DNA of 64,000 nt, taken from positions 85,188 to 149,187 of the forward strand of contig JALMQS010000303.1 of the NCBI GenBank assembly GCA_024734495.1. Reading direction: 5' to 3'. This document shows, one piece after another, positions 33,945 through 45,059 of the stretch. Both the position numbers and the translations under genes were made by a program. Each line of letters opens with the position of its first letter. Position 1 is the first letter of the stretch. Below the pieces are notes generated by a model. That model ran no database searches. It was not told the origin of the DNA and saw only the letters and a list, made by a program, of their open reading frames with translations. The stretch comes from Forficula auricularia (lineage: Eukaryota > Arthropoda > Insecta > Dermaptera > Forficulidae).

Positions 33945-36580
33945 ATAAAGAATAAATTAATAAAGATTGTGTCTTCTACTTGATACAAAAATTTTACTAA
34001 TAATAATACCAGAAACAAATACAATTATTTTATCAAAACTATAACAAATTCGAATATATAAGGTAACAAATTTTTCTGGAAAATGTATATGTTAATAGCG
34101 AAATTTTTTCCAAATATTTGAAACCTTAAACGAATTTCTGTTTCTAATTTCGTCGGCTGAAAATTGGAGTGAACCAAGTTTATTTTTAAAAAATTTTAAC
34201 CCTTAGAGCCAGTTGTATGTCGGTTTGTAAAGTCTTTGCTAAAGTTAACAAAGGGCAAGACCTTAGAATTCACCTTGTGCACGGCGGGCTGGCCAATCAG
34301 ATGAAAGGCGTGTCATCTGATTGGGCATCCGGTCGGGCACAAAGTGAATTCCTTAACTTTTACGAAGACTTTACCAACCGACATACAACTGGCCCTAAAT
34401 GTATAAGACATTATTTTTACGTCAACTTGGTTCCATAGTATTTTTAGTTGTGTATCTTCTAAAACCCAGTGTAATAAATGTTCTACTTATGTCGATTTAA
34501 AAACAATGGATCTGAAAACTTTGAACTTCAATTTCTCAAAACAAGGATATGTGGACTTGGATCACTCTAATTCTCAGCTGACGATTTGTAAAGATATTTA
34601 TTAAAAAAACATTATATTATAAAATTATTCCAATCTAACGATTGCCGAAAATCACAAACCGTTAGATAAGCTCAATAACGGTGAACAAAAAAATTTCCCA
34701 TAGGAATTTTTATTTATTTGTTTATTCCTCGTTAACAAGCGCCCTAATCGATTGCCAAAATATGTTAGGAAGTGAATTAGCATTGAATTATTAATTCTAA
34801 AAATCTTGAATAGATGTTAGCTCTATTGTGAATAATTTGTTATTTTTTAGCTATTCACATATACAAACAACATACACACGTTCCAGGATGTGGTACAAAT
34901 CCCACAAAAATAAATATAAATTAGTAAAAGAAAGAAAAAAAGATATTTTTATAAAGCTGATTGGCTCCTTTGAAAGAACGTGCTTAATTTTCGAAATATA
35001 TAGGATTAGTTGATTTCAACATGTTTTTGTGTAAAACCTACAATCAAAGATTCCTCTACAAAATTAGTATTACATGGGATTGCTGTTTGTATATATTAAA
35101 TAAAAAAAAAAAAATCAATAGATTTTATATTCATTCAAAAGAGTGCCAAGGAAAATATTTTTTTAATAAAAAAAGATAAATAAATATCTAGTAATAATTT
35201 CTAAAGTATGTTTTAAGGGCTGGTTGATCTTCGAAAAAATATTTTGTATTTCTGAAGAGTGATAACGTCTGCATACTAAATTTTTTAATAAAAAAATTGT
35301 TAATAATGAGGTTAATTTTGACTAAAAATCTTTGTATTGATAATATTAATAAAAAGAATATTGAGATAAATTTTTTCTCATTATAAAAATATTTATTTAA
35401 CACAAAAACGAATTCAAGAAATAGAGTTGGAATTCTACACTAGTGCTTTTGTTATATTCTGTTGGCTGCAAATAACTTTTTTTTTTTTACATTTATGAAT
35501 TACTGATTAACTAGACTGTCAAATCTATTGAAAAATGTATCATTCGATTTATAAAAGTTGAATTATTAATCTGTATAAATTTGTTGAAAAGTTTATAATT
35601 TGTATAGAAGTTATAGCCCCTTTAAAAGCTCAGTTCATATAATTGTATGTTAAAAGGACAATTTTCAATAATTTATTTCTCGGTAATGGGATTGTTTAGT
35701 CCGAGAATTATAATTTATTTATTATTTTCAAATTTAATTTGATAGTAAATGATGTTCAAGAAAAGGCGATAGTTTTTAATTTATAAACAAATTAAATAAT
35801 ATCGGAAGTATTATCGAAGGTAATATTTTTCATAGCATTATCATCTTTAAGTTCAATATTAATAGACTGTTAAGAGAAAATTATACGTGGAAAAAGAAAT
35901 TGCAATTCACTAACTACCTATACATAATATGTAAAACTAGAAATCTTGAATTATTTTATTTAAATATCACTTATTATATTTGTTACTGAGCAGTTTTCCA
36001 ATCGAATGCCTCTAAACTCCTTCATTGGACTTGTCTACGATATTTTATATAATAATTGAAGGAAAAGCGTTACTAAAAGGGACTCAGAAATTTTTTTTAT
36101 TTTTTTTTTCAATTTTATTTATAATTTAGAAAAAAATTGCGCAAGTTTTGAAATAAAGAGAAAGTATGAGAGAGTAGATTTTGATCATTGAATTGGATGA
36201 TAAAAGAGATTGGGAAATGGACGTCCAGGGTTACAGGAGGGGGCCGTGGACCTTCAATTCATAGACCAGCTTTGGGCTTTCAATAATGATAAAAATAATA
36301 AGATGTTCCCCTAATTTGCATCATAGACTGCCTAATGAATCATTTATCATTTTATGTACTGCATTTTATTATATTTTAAATAATTCAAATCATTAATTGA
36401 AATCTGTCTTTTGTTGTTGACAATAAATTTTTTATTTTTTCAAAATTTCTCAAAATCAACTAACAATTTTGATAAAAAAATTTAAGGGCTTTAAAATGAG
36501 CTACTAAACAGCTTTTTTTCATCTTATTAAATTAGCTCTGTGTTTTCACACCAATATTATTTAAAGTAAAGAAAATTTTT
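33945..36580. other. AT-rich intronic sequence
   Basis: Apart from the Harbinger-like element at 34206..34395 nothing is recognised. Frames at 34828..35013 and 35188..35403 are AT-biased without domains. Confidence 0.4.
34206..34395. mobile_element. PIF/Harbinger-type MITE, copy 1
   Basis: Ends GAGCCAGTTGTATGTCGG and CCGACATACAACTGGCCC are inverted repeats. TTA lies to the left and TAA to the right. An inner palindrome CCAATCAGATGA / TCATCTGATTGG is shared with 51190..51306. The 73-codon plus frame lies across it. Confidence 0.6.
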
Positions 36581-36584
36581 TAGT

Positions 36585-36850
36585 AACTTTTTAAAATTTA
36601 AAATACTAGGTAGGTTTCACATAAATAAAAGATCAGATGTTTGTTTAGCATGACTCTATATATATTTCGGTATAAGCCCATCTTCAGGAGTTCACAGAGG
36701 ACACTGAATACAAAAATATGTGAACTCCTGAAGATGGGCTTATACCCCAAAATATATATAGAGTCGTGCTAAACAAGCATCTGATCTTTTATTTATGTGA
36801 AACCTACCTATTATTCTATATTTTAAATTTTAAAAAGTTTCTAAAAATTT
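36585..36850. mobile_element. F4 inverted-repeat element, copy b
   Basis: Arms ACTAGGTAGGTTTCACATAA and complement. Minus core at 36650..36700 keeps CTGAAGA and CGAAA. Plus core at 36722..36772 has CAAAA in place of GAAA. Confidence 0.65.
36650..36700 (-). ncRNA. Hammerhead ribozyme-like motif, family F4
   Basis: Minus strand CTGAAGA (36687..36681), extra T, weak helix II (GG with CC), GAAA, TATATATA, GAGTC. Helix I ACTC with GAGT. Core complete, helices weak. Confidence 0.35.
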
Positions 36851-36924
36851 TTTTTTAAATTTTCTTTACTTTATTTAAAATGTTTTACCAAGAACCTACA
36901 CCATTCTCCCTTAACAAAACCAAT

Positions 36925-37320
36925 ATTCACAAAGAGAAACAAAGATGTTCTCCTCTGCTTGATGCAAATAAACATACACACATATATAGTATATCGAAAT
37001 TATATAACTGTATATATATTATTTATTTGTTTGAGACTATAGTTTTGAAAACTTGATTTTAACTGGCTCCCAGCTAAGTAAAGATCGAACATTTTCAATA
37101 TCCATACGGCATTGGCTCCGTGAAAAATAATATTTATAATTAAAAAAGACTGATGATGAAGACCAAGTCTTCGAAACTATAGTCTCAAACAAACAAACAA
37201 TATATATACAGATATATAATTTCGATATATATGTGTGTATGTTTATTTGCCTCAAGCAGAGGACAACCTCTTTCTTTCTCTTTGTGAATCAACAACTCTG
37301 CTACTCTCGGCAAAACAAAA
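36925..37320. mobile_element. F2 inverted-repeat element, copy g
   Basis: Ends AGAAACAAAGATGTTCTCC and CTCTGCTACTCTCGGCAAAA. Plus-strand hammerhead-like core perfect at 37140..37190; the minus-strand site of the left arm (37030..37060) lacks CTGATGA. The minus frame 37037..37255 is element-derived. Confidence 0.7.
37140..37190 (+). ncRNA. Hammerhead ribozyme-like motif, family F2, type example
   Basis: CTGATGA 37150..37156, extra T 37157, helix II GAAGAC 37158..37163 with GTCTTC 37167..37172 (six perfect pairs, loop CAA), GAA 37173..37175, helix III AC (76..77) and GT (82..83) around TATA, C17 at 37184, cut predicted after it. Helix I begins GA with TC, then an A-rich internal loop, then AT pairs. 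ACTATAGT is an 8-base palindrome. Confidence 0.58.
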
Positions 37321-37324
37321 ACTT

Positions 37325-38240
37325 TTCAATTAAAATCAATATTATTTTATCAGCAGTTTTGATGAATTTTGAAATATCTAAAAAAAAAAAATACTATGAT
37401 AAGTAATAAAATAAAATAAATAATAATAATAATATATAAAAATAATAATATTAATTTTAAAATAGTCTTCGTCATTTTCTCACAATTTTTTTGAACTCAA
37501 GATTTAATAATTATTGGTTTTACAGTCTATAGCTGGGAAAGAAACACACTCGGACTTATTTTTAAAAAACCTTGATACTTAAAACATATAATAATCTGAA
37601 TAATGAATTTCTTAAGCTAAATAATATTACAATTACTTCATTTAGAAACCTCAATTAATCTTTGTTGGGAGGTAAAAAAATAAATTAAAATATTATATTC
37701 CAAGTCATAGGATTCAAATATTATTAATTAATTCCGCATATCAAAATAGAATTGATACATTTTTTAAATGGAGAGTATTTAAGGTACCTTGATCAGTCTG
37801 ATAAATAATCTGTTACAGTAATGTAAGGCTAATCAGAGTGAGAGAAGGAAGGGGAGTGCATTGCTCCCTCAAAAGACCTCTCGACTTGGATCCCTGTTAT
37901 CAGGAGCCCCTCTTGTCCCCGTTGGTTGCTTTAAAAGCTTGGAGAGATAACAGGGCCCCCGATTATCATTTTTCAATTTAGACAACTGACAAACAGCCTC
38001 TCTCTCAGCTAGAAGCCCACAAGTACAAGCAGATCCATTTCAAAAATTGGAAATGAAAAGTTTCAAGAGGGATTGGAAACTCTTCCTTTGTCTATGATCG
38101 ATACTTTGAGATGGACTGATGCCTCCATAATTTAGTTTAATTTGAGATTCTAAATTGAGTCTTAGAATCCCGAGAAGAAAGAATTTAGCAGTACCTAATA
38201 TTTAGAAATTTATCGATTTTTCATTTGAATACAGAGCAAA
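37325..38240. other. Intronic sequence with a GC-richer patch
   Basis: Patch 37845..38040 (CCCTGTTATCAGGAGCCCCT) contains GATA-type sites (TTATC, GATAAC) and is unique in the window. No exon. Confidence 0.35.
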
Positions 38241-38272
38241 TTCAAAGATTGAAATAATTTTTGGAGATGGAC

Positions 38273-38560
38273 TGTTGTGATATGCCTTTTCGACATGTTA
38301 CATAAGTCTACGGGGAAGCATTAGGCTTTGGTATTTACGGAAATAACAAAGCTTGACCTGATTATAATTATACTTAAGCGATGAGTTTCGGATAATCAGG
38401 GCGGATGACATACGATCGAGAGGCCTGTAACATATCTGGCTACCCTTCCTCTGTACTCATTCTCAATAAACCTTGTATTAAATAATACAGCTTGTTATAA
38501 TTATTTACCAACCCCTAACCATATTATAACAATTGGCGCCCTCACACAATATATTATAAC
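38273..38560 (+). mobile_element. LTR retrotransposon remnant: LTR, primer-binding site and a 3'-end stub
   Basis: A TG-starting LTR (about 38273..38531) contains an AATAAA signal (CTCAATAAACC near 38462) and ends TTATAACA. It is followed at once by ATTGGCGCCCTCAC, a TGGCGCC primer-binding site typical of Ty3/gypsy-type elements. After about 20 bp the LTR end TATTATAACA appears again and host repeat resumes. So gag-pol and nearly all of the 3' LTR are gone. It interrupts a repeat that is continuous at 20960..21010. Confidence 0.65.
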
Positions 38561-38576
38561 AATTATAAGTGAAATT

Positions 38577-38850
38577 GAGTGGATATTGATGAGGCAGTCC
38601 AAAAAAAAGAATTTATACTATCTTTTTATTCATAAACCGACGTTTCGGAGGCAATTCCCTCCCTCTTCAGAGTTTTGAAAGTCAGTGAGGGAAATCCAAT
38701 TGGATGCGGTGAATGTCGCATTGGATTTCATTCAGTGACTTTTCAAACCCCCGAAGAAGGAGGGAATAGCCTCCGAAACGTCGGTTTATGAATAAAAAGA
38801 TAGTATAAATTATATTTTTCTTTTTTTTGGACATCAATATCCATTCAATT
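38577..38850. mobile_element. F1 inverted-repeat element, copy d
   Basis: Arms GAGTGGATATTGATGAGGCA and complement. Minus core intact at 38630..38685; plus core near 38750 has CCGAAGA in place of CTGAAGA. Confidence 0.65.
38630..38685 (-). ncRNA. Hammerhead ribozyme-like motif, family F1
   Basis: Minus strand CTGAAGA (38670..38664), extra G, helix II GGAGG with CCTCC, GAAAC, GTC (38641..38639). Helix I CAAAACT with GGTTTATG pairs five positions including one wobble. Confidence 0.5.
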
Positions 38851-38934
38851 TTAATTATTATTATTTTAATTTTAATTTTGTTAAGCGAGAATGGTGTGGG
38901 TTTTTGGTAAAACATTTTAAATAAACTAAAGAAA

Positions 38935-39135
38935 ATTTTGAAAAATTTTAAAATTTAAAATACTAGGTAGGTTTCACAAAAATGAAAAGATCAGATGCTT
39001 GTTTAGCACGACTCTATATATATTTCGGGGTATAAACCCATCTTTAGGAGTTCACAGAGAAAACTGATCTTTTATTTTTGTGAAACCTACCTAGTATTTT
39101 ATATTTTAAAAAGTTTCTAAAATTTTTCAAAATTA
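38935..39135. mobile_element. F4 inverted-repeat element, copy c
   Basis: Arms ATACTAGGTAGGTTTCACAA and complement. Minus core near 38998..39050 has CTAAAGA in place of CTGAAGA, so the hammerhead-like core is broken. Confidence 0.6.
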
Positions 39136-39139
39136 TCTT

Positions 39140-39695
39140 TACTTTATTTTAATTTTAGTAAATTTCTTTTTTTTTTTTTTAAATGAAAAATTAAAAATAT
39201 CGTTGATCAATAATAATTTTATAAGCATAGTAAATTAAAAAAAAATATTTGTTCATAAAAGAACAAAAAATCCCAACGTTTCGATCGACTAATTCATCGA
39301 CCGAAACGTTTTAATTATTTATTATATTTTTTTGTTCTTTTATTAATAAATATTTTAAAAATATGTAGTGTAAATAAAAATTATTTTATTTACTTAATTA
39401 ATCTACAAAAAAGCAAGCTTCAATGTTATAAGCGTTAATATTTTATTTATTTGTGAATTTAATTTAAATTTACATTGATTTTGGAATTGACTGTACATCC
39501 TAAACACCCTTAATAATATAAATTCATCTGTGACCTAGTTAAACATCATGGCTTAATTCTAATTTCGATCCAAAATAGAATGAGATATTTAGCTTACCAA
39601 CTTACTTAGCTATAAAAATTGAGCACGATTCAAATTTATTTTATAAAGAAGCAATTGATTTACCATATTTTAAATAATTTTTCTTTTTAATCAAT
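39140..39695. other. AT-rich intronic sequence
   Basis: A near-palindrome AACGTTTCGATCGAC ... TCGACCGAAACGTT at 39275..39312 resembles a fused pair of F1 3' halves. Otherwise nothing. Confidence 0.4.
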
Positions 39696-39759
39696 TTTTA
39701 TTTTAATTATTAAAGTTGGTATTGCGAAATAAGGAATATATTTTTATGCAAATAATTTT

Positions 39760-39812
39760 TATTTTGTTGCCAACGTTTCATCAACTTTGTTGACTTCTTC
39801 AGGGCTCCAAAA
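39760..39812 (-). ncRNA. Hammerhead ribozyme-like motif, family F5
   Basis: Minus strand CTGAAGA (39802..39796), extra A, helix II GTCAAC with GTTGAT around AAA, GAAAC, GTT (cut after T opposite a39772). Helix I GCC with GGC, a 2x2 internal loop, then TTG with CAA. The helix sequences differ entirely from F1-F4 while the core is the same. Confidence 0.6.
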
Positions 39813-39949
39813 AAGTGATAAGGCCTCAATTAATACAGAATATAACATTTTCAAATCAAAATCAAAATTGATCTCAAAAATCATTTCAATACATATAAAA
39901 AACAAATTAATACACATAAAAAACACATTTTACATACCAAATACGTAGT

Positions 39950-40160
39950 TTTTTTTTTTTTTTTTTTAATGATATTGATGAGAGAAGGAGATACACCAGA
40001 AGGTGGATCCCCTAAAGGCCTGTATGGGCTGGCCCCTCAATCGTGAAAAGAACAGAGTAGAAGGAAAAGAAGCCGGGATCACGAGCCAATCTCAGAAACT
40101 TAGATACAATTCAATATCCAATTTACTAAGGTTTTAGGGGCTTCGAGCAGTGGTAAATTC
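39950..40160 (-). mobile_element. A-tailed retroposon 3' end
   Basis: Reads on the minus strand to a run of about 20 A after CATCAATATCATT, preceded by TGGGGGATCC-like and GGCCAGCCCATACAGGCC blocks. It looks like a 5'-truncated LINE or SINE tail; no coding part remains. Confidence 0.5.
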
Positions 40161-40167
40161 TCCGCGC

Positions 40168-40277
40168 GAAGTTGTCTTCCTTGCATAATTTGTCATTTTT
40201 ATATTCTCTCTTAGTTACTCGCTAAATGTAACTAAAAGAGAATTATAAAAATGACAAATTATGCAAGGAAGACAACT
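40168..40277. repeat. Near-perfect hairpin
   Basis: GTTGTCTTCCTTGCATAATT with its complement, arms of about 50 bp, loop ACTCGCTAAATG. Probably a small MITE inside the F5 element. Confidence 0.7.
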
Positions 40278-40404
40278 ATTTGGTATGTAAAATGAGATTT
40301 TTATGTGTATTAATTTGTTTTTTATTTGTATTAAAATGGTTTTTGAGATTAATTTTGATTTTGATTTGAGAATGTTATAATCTGTATTAATTGAGGCCTT
40401 ATCA

Positions 40405-40462
40405 CTTTTTAGAGCCCTGAAGACGTCAACAAAGTTGATGAAATGTTGGCAACAAAAAAAAT
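40405..40462 (+). ncRNA. Hammerhead ribozyme-like motif, family F5
   Basis: CTGAAGA 40417..40423, extra C 40424, helix II GTCAAC 40425..40430 with GTTGAT 40434..40439 around AAA, GAAAT, GTT (40445..40447), then GGCAACA. Mirror copy of the motif at 39760..39812. Confidence 0.55.
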
Positions 40463-40530
40463 ATATTTGCATAAAAATATAGTCCTTATTTACCGATACC
40501 AACTTTAATAATTTAATCAATGGACATAAC

Positions 40531-40687
40531 CGAGGGGTGAACGGCGACCTAATATGCTGTACACCTACTTCCACTTGTAGGTACTAGGTACTTCCAAATA
40601 TTTCCAAGTAATTCCAAATATTTTCAAGTACTTCCAAAACATTTCCAAAGTGGTGTACACCTACTTCCAATCGCGGATCACCCCTCG
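40531..40687. mobile_element. hAT-type MITE, copy 2
   Basis: Ends CGAGGGGTGAAC and GATCACCCCTCG. Perfect 8-bp target duplication GACATAAC at 40523..40530 and 40688..40695. Interior is made of TTCCAAATA/TTCCAAGTA repeats. Confidence 0.85.
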
Positions 40688-40699
40688 GACATAACTAAT

Positions 40700-41084
40700 C
40701 AAAATAAAATTTTATTTTAATTTACTATAATATATAAGTTGGCAGTAATTTATTCACTAGTGCAATTCGCTTTAATCCGCTTACAAACCAGAATTGGTGT
40801 AAAATAGGTCTCTCCCTCTCTTAAACTGACGAGTCATTTTTCTAATTATATAATTAATTCTAGAATTTTTGTTAGATATTTTTCCTTTTTCAAATTTCAA
40901 TTTTCGACTTTTGTTTTTAATGAGTGATTATGTAATCAAAGCGACTGATTAGAAGTAACATTTCAAGATAAAAAGAAAACCGAAAAAAACAACATTTTAT
41001 TAAAAAGAAGCTAATTAATCAAAGTGTCATTAGGGAAATTTCAATTGTGCAAAAACATTGAACTCTGGAGGTATGGCCGTTTGG
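40700..41084. other. AT-rich intronic sequence
   Basis: No exon or repeat recognised. Confidence 0.4.
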
Positions 41085-41366
41085 GAGGAAACGTTCCAGG
41101 TCCAGGTCCAGGCAGTTGGTCCGGTGGGTCGGGGCCACCACTTGTTGTCCTCCTGGCACTGACCTACTGAGCCCGAGTTCGATTCCCGTTGCTCTGCCGC
41201 AGGCAGGCTGCCGACCGGGCCTTCTATTATTTCTTATTCAACCGAAATGGACCCCCTTCGTTAGAAGGAAAATGAAAGGTTTCCGATAAGAGAGAAACCG
41301 AGTCAAGGTTCACACACGCCGAATGCCTTATCAATATCACCGAGGACATATTATTATTATATATAT
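41085..41366 (+). mobile_element. tRNA-derived SINE (family S3)
   Basis: tRNA-like head with GGTCCGGTGGGTCGG and a B-box GAGTTCGATTCCC at 41175..41187, then a GC-rich body (CTGCCGACCGGGCC, ACCCCCTTCGTTAGAAGG) and a short (ATT)n tail at 41349..41366. Appears close to full length. Confidence 0.7.
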
Positions 41367-41754
41367 TCATCAAAAGTTAAATTATAAACGCACACGTGTG
41401 TGAAAGAAAATTTAATTATGAATATTTAAAAGAGATATTAATAAAACATTCAATTGGCATATTTTTATAAGATAATTGAGAGAGAGAAAAAAAATGCATG
41501 GTTTTCACACAGAACGATGAGCAAAAATAAAATCGCTAATGATAATATTTAGATAGAATAAAAAGAAAAAAATGAAAGCTCGTGGCATGTACAACGCCTC
41601 TTCAATTTCTGATGACACAAGTTATTAGGTGAAACATTAAATATACTTGTCCACTAAAATTTAATGTGATAATACTTACACTAAATTATAAATATCTATT
41701 ATATTCATTTTATAAATATATTTTCAAAATTATAAAAAATATTAAATTATAGGA

Positions 41755-41990
41755 GTAAGTAATATTGAAGGAGACAATAAAAGAGTGTGTCTTGTACTGA
41801 AATTATAAATTTTCAATTTATTTACTTACCATTCACACATTAATTCCTGTGAATCAATTAGACTGATGAAGAGGGTAAAGCTCTCGAAACTATAGTCTCG
41901 TTATAAATAAATTAAAAATTTATAATTCCAGCAGAAGACACACTCTTTTAATGTCTCCTTCAATTTTTAAAAATTCTGCCACTTTCGGCA
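41755..41990. mobile_element. F3 inverted-repeat element, copy b
   Basis: Arms TTGAAGGAGACAATAAAAGA and complement; right end TTCTGCCACTTTCGGCAAAA. Plus-strand hammerhead-like core at 41850..41908; the left arm core is deleted. Confidence 0.65.
41850..41908 (+). ncRNA. Hammerhead ribozyme-like motif, family F3
   Basis: CTGATGA 41863..41869, extra A, helix II GAG with CTC plus weaker inner pairs, GAAAC, TATA, GTC 41895..41897. Helix I downstream arm TCGTTATAA is conserved; the upstream arm has diverged (CAATTAGA). Confidence 0.45.
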
Positions 41991-42299
41991 AAAAACTTTC
42001 AATTTAATATTTAGGGTATTCATAACAAAATCCTGAATAAAAATTAAATATAATAATAATATTATATATTTAAAAATAACATGACATAAGTATATGTATA
42101 TAACACCTCCAAAAAAATAATTAATAGTCTACACAAAAAAAAATTTAAGCTTATTTTCTGGAGTGTGATTTTTTGAGGGGGGTAAACTTTTTGGACCGAG
42201 ACGCTGCCCGCCAGGGCACGCTCTCGAAGCTTGTAAGAATATATTTATTATATGTAAATCATGCACAGGACAGACAGTTTATTTTTTTATATAAATTAA

Positions 42300-42500
42300 A
42301 CAACTATGCTACTAAATTGAAAGTTTTTTGCCGAGAGTGGCAGAATTTTTATAAATTGAAGGAGATAATAAAAGAGTGTCTTCTGCTGGAATTATAAATT
42401 TTTAATTTATTTATAACGATAACGAGACTATAGTTTCTAGTTTCTAGAGCCTTGCCCTCTTCATCAGTCTATTACAATTGATTCATATGAATTAATGTAT
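42300..42500. mobile_element. F3 element, copy c, single arm
   Basis: Starts AAAGTTTTTTGCCGAGAGTG and includes GGAGATAATAAAAGAGTGTC. The core is disrupted by a local duplication (TTTCTAGTTTCTAGAG). Confidence 0.55.
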
Positions 42501-42894
42501 GAATTCATTACAATTTAGAAATTAATCTATCATTAAAATTACTAATTTGGAAAAGTAGTTTAATCTGATTTAAATTTATTTATGTTTAACTTGAATTTTT
42601 GGTAATAACAGAAAAACTTGGAATTAAAATAGTATTAATATGAACAATTTTATCATATAATGATAAATAAATAAATAAATAACGTCCTTCACAGATCTAA
42701 TAGGGAAAACGTTTAATACATATTAAAGGTAATAAATAATTCGCAATGAACACAAAAAAATTTATGGTAATCATTGAAGGTTTTTTTTTTGAAAATTGCA
42801 AAAAAAAAAATAAAAGCTACTTATTGTAAATTTGTTAGCTGTGGAGGTTGAATTATAAATTAAAATCTCATATTTGGTTAATTAAACAAAAATA

Positions 42895-43125
42895 TAAAGA
42901 AAATCAAGGAAGTTGTCCTCTGCTTCATGCAAATAAACTTACATATATAATAATGATTTATTCATTTGTTAGAGACTAAAAAACTACTATAGTTTCAAAA
43001 ATGTAAGGCACATTCAGTCAATTTTAATTAGAAATATATATTATGTTTATTTGTATCAAGCAGAGGACAACCTCATTGATTCTTTTATGAATCAAAAACT
43101 CTGCAACTCTCGCCAAAACAAAATA
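42895..43125. mobile_element. F2 element, copy h, decayed core
   Basis: Ends GTTGTCCTCTGCTTCATGC and GAGGACAACCTCATTGATTC face each other; the central hammerhead-like region is unrecognisable. Confidence 0.5.
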
Positions 43126-43129
43126 GTTT

Positions 43130-45055
43130 TAAATTAAAAATATAAACGACTGATCTTTCCTCTTATTGACGAAAATGGGTAAAATGTTTTTTTTATTTTT
43201 CTAGTTAATATAGTTATGTTTATAAACAATTTTTCAATCTCTTACGCTGTGATTGTTTTTGAACATGAGCTGTTTCTATGTAAGTTGAGCATAAATGAGC
43301 ATGAGTATAAATCTTCTGATTTGAAACGTCTAAGTCTACGTTATTTGTTAGCCTTCATGGTGACAGCTCGAAATATTCATAGATGTACTGATTGAAAATT
43401 CATCTACATATCTACTAAAGCTAATTTTATCTATTAAAATCACAATACTATAATTCAATTTTTTAATAATGAGAATAGATAAAATATTTTTTCTTTCACT
43501 AATGAATGAAGTTAAAATATCGTAAATCAAATCAAAATGTTAATAAATTGCATTAAAAACTATACAAATTATCAGAGACGCGCCAAGTTTCTTTTGCGCC
43601 GTCATGCGAAATACTGACTGGCGCCTTTATATGTACGATGCCCAAATTACTTCGGCCACAACATTTTTTCACGTTTCAAGGTGTTTTTACAAAAAGAACT
43701 AATAGGGCTAATAATAAATAGTTTCAGCCGTTTTTGAGATATTTCGAAAATACAAAGCAAGAGAGACAATTGCTACAAACTGAGCTACGCAGGCTTATCT
43801 AGAGAGCAGAGGACACAATCATGTTCAAACCTGTCATACAATAATGTTCAAATCTGTCTCGGCACGCTCGCTGTATGCCAGTAGCAGCATCAGCCCGGTC
43901 ATTTAATAGCCACAGTACGTATCATGGGAGCCCCGGCTAGCTAGAAAAATTAACTGTCAGCTCAATTAAGGATATGCCTACCCTGAAAAAAGGCGCAAGG
44001 CATTTCTTGAAGCAGATAAAGTATATGAATCGTTTTTGTGCCAAGCGCGACTTCAAAGGATCGTCAGGTAATGACTAGGAACCCATGGTTTCAATCAAAG
44101 TCACAAATTTAGTATTCAATTTTAGCACATTACAGTTTTGTTAAAAATTACATGGTGTCTCGTCTAGAGGCCAAAAAGTGCTACTTTTTCGTTTAATGGG
44201 TGGATGGATGGGTTACGTACGTATGATACCCTTTTTTTTCGTCCAAGATTTTTCCCACACCGTTCAACCGATTGAAATGAAATTGAAAAAGTCCCATTAC
44301 TTTAACAAAATAAAGCGCTGATTATTTCGTGGTACCACAAAAATTAGTAATTTATTCCAGTACTTTTTTAATTAATAATAATTTATGATTAGATCTCGAC
44401 CATTTTATTCATTATCTTTAATTTACATCACATATGAATAAATCATTTACATTAAGGAATGATTTTGATTAGAGATTGCAATATTATAAATTAAACTAAT
44501 TTTTGTAAAAATACTCTGGTCAATGAATTCCCAATTAATACACTCAACGGGAGCTATTTTTAAATGAAATTCTCTCTCTCTTGCCACAAATCGATTTATA
44601 AATTGGTGTAGGTTTTTTATCTTACTGAATCCTTAAAGAGGAAAAAATCTCAGAAAAATTACTTACTATTAATAAAGACTATATTAATTATTATACAGGA
44701 TGTTTTTTTTGTGAGTTAAATAACAAACTTGCATTAAATGCTTACAAGCTATTTCGTCCTTCTTTTCCTGCTTCTTCGGACTCAAAATTGAAGCTTATAT
44801 CAAAAGTTAATTACGCTTTGCATTAATTTGATTACTTTTTAAAATTTCAACCATAAAATTTTTTTAGAAACTTTTTAAAATTTAAAATACTAGGTAGGTT
44901 TCACATAAATATTTATGTATCAGACCATTATTTACGGAGATAGAGACGTTTAAAGATTTTAAAGACAAAAATTATTCAGAAATTAAAAAAAAAATCTTAT
45001 AAATTCGATTGTTTTAAGGCTCTCAGACAATTATTTACGGAGATAGAGAAAATAT
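43130..45055. other. Intronic sequence with dispersed-repeat debris
   Basis: 43640..43790 is a diverged family I fragment (GTTTTTGAGATATTTCG). 43875..43985 is an inverted family H copy (GCCCGGTCATTTAATAGCC). 44865..44912 is an F4 end (TACTAGGTAGGTTTCACAT). 44255..44345 (CCGTTCAACCGATTGAAATG) looks like another repeat. No exon. Confidence 0.4.
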
Positions 45056-45059
45056 TTTT

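Larger units (their letters stand above)
39700..40512. mobile_element. F5 inverted-repeat element with nested insertion
   Basis: Arms of about 240 bp (39705..39946 and 40276..40508) start AAAGTTGGTATTGCGAAATA and carry one hammerhead-like motif each. The centre holds a T-run-initiated insert (39950..40160) and a separate hairpin (40168..40277). A hAT-type MITE abuts its right end. The 119-codon minus frame 40215..40574 is repeat-derived. Confidence 0.7.

Noticed and set aside
34217..34438. 73-codon plus-strand frame
   Set aside because: Lies almost entirely within the Harbinger-like MITE at 34206..34395.
39275..39312. Hammerhead pair in the AACGTTTCGATCGAC palindrome
   Set aside because: Only the 3' halves are present, back to back; no CTGANGA on either strand.
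40215..40574. 119-codon minus-strand frame
   Set aside because: It crosses a hairpin, an F5 arm and the start of a hAT-type MITE, so it is assembled from unrelated repeats.
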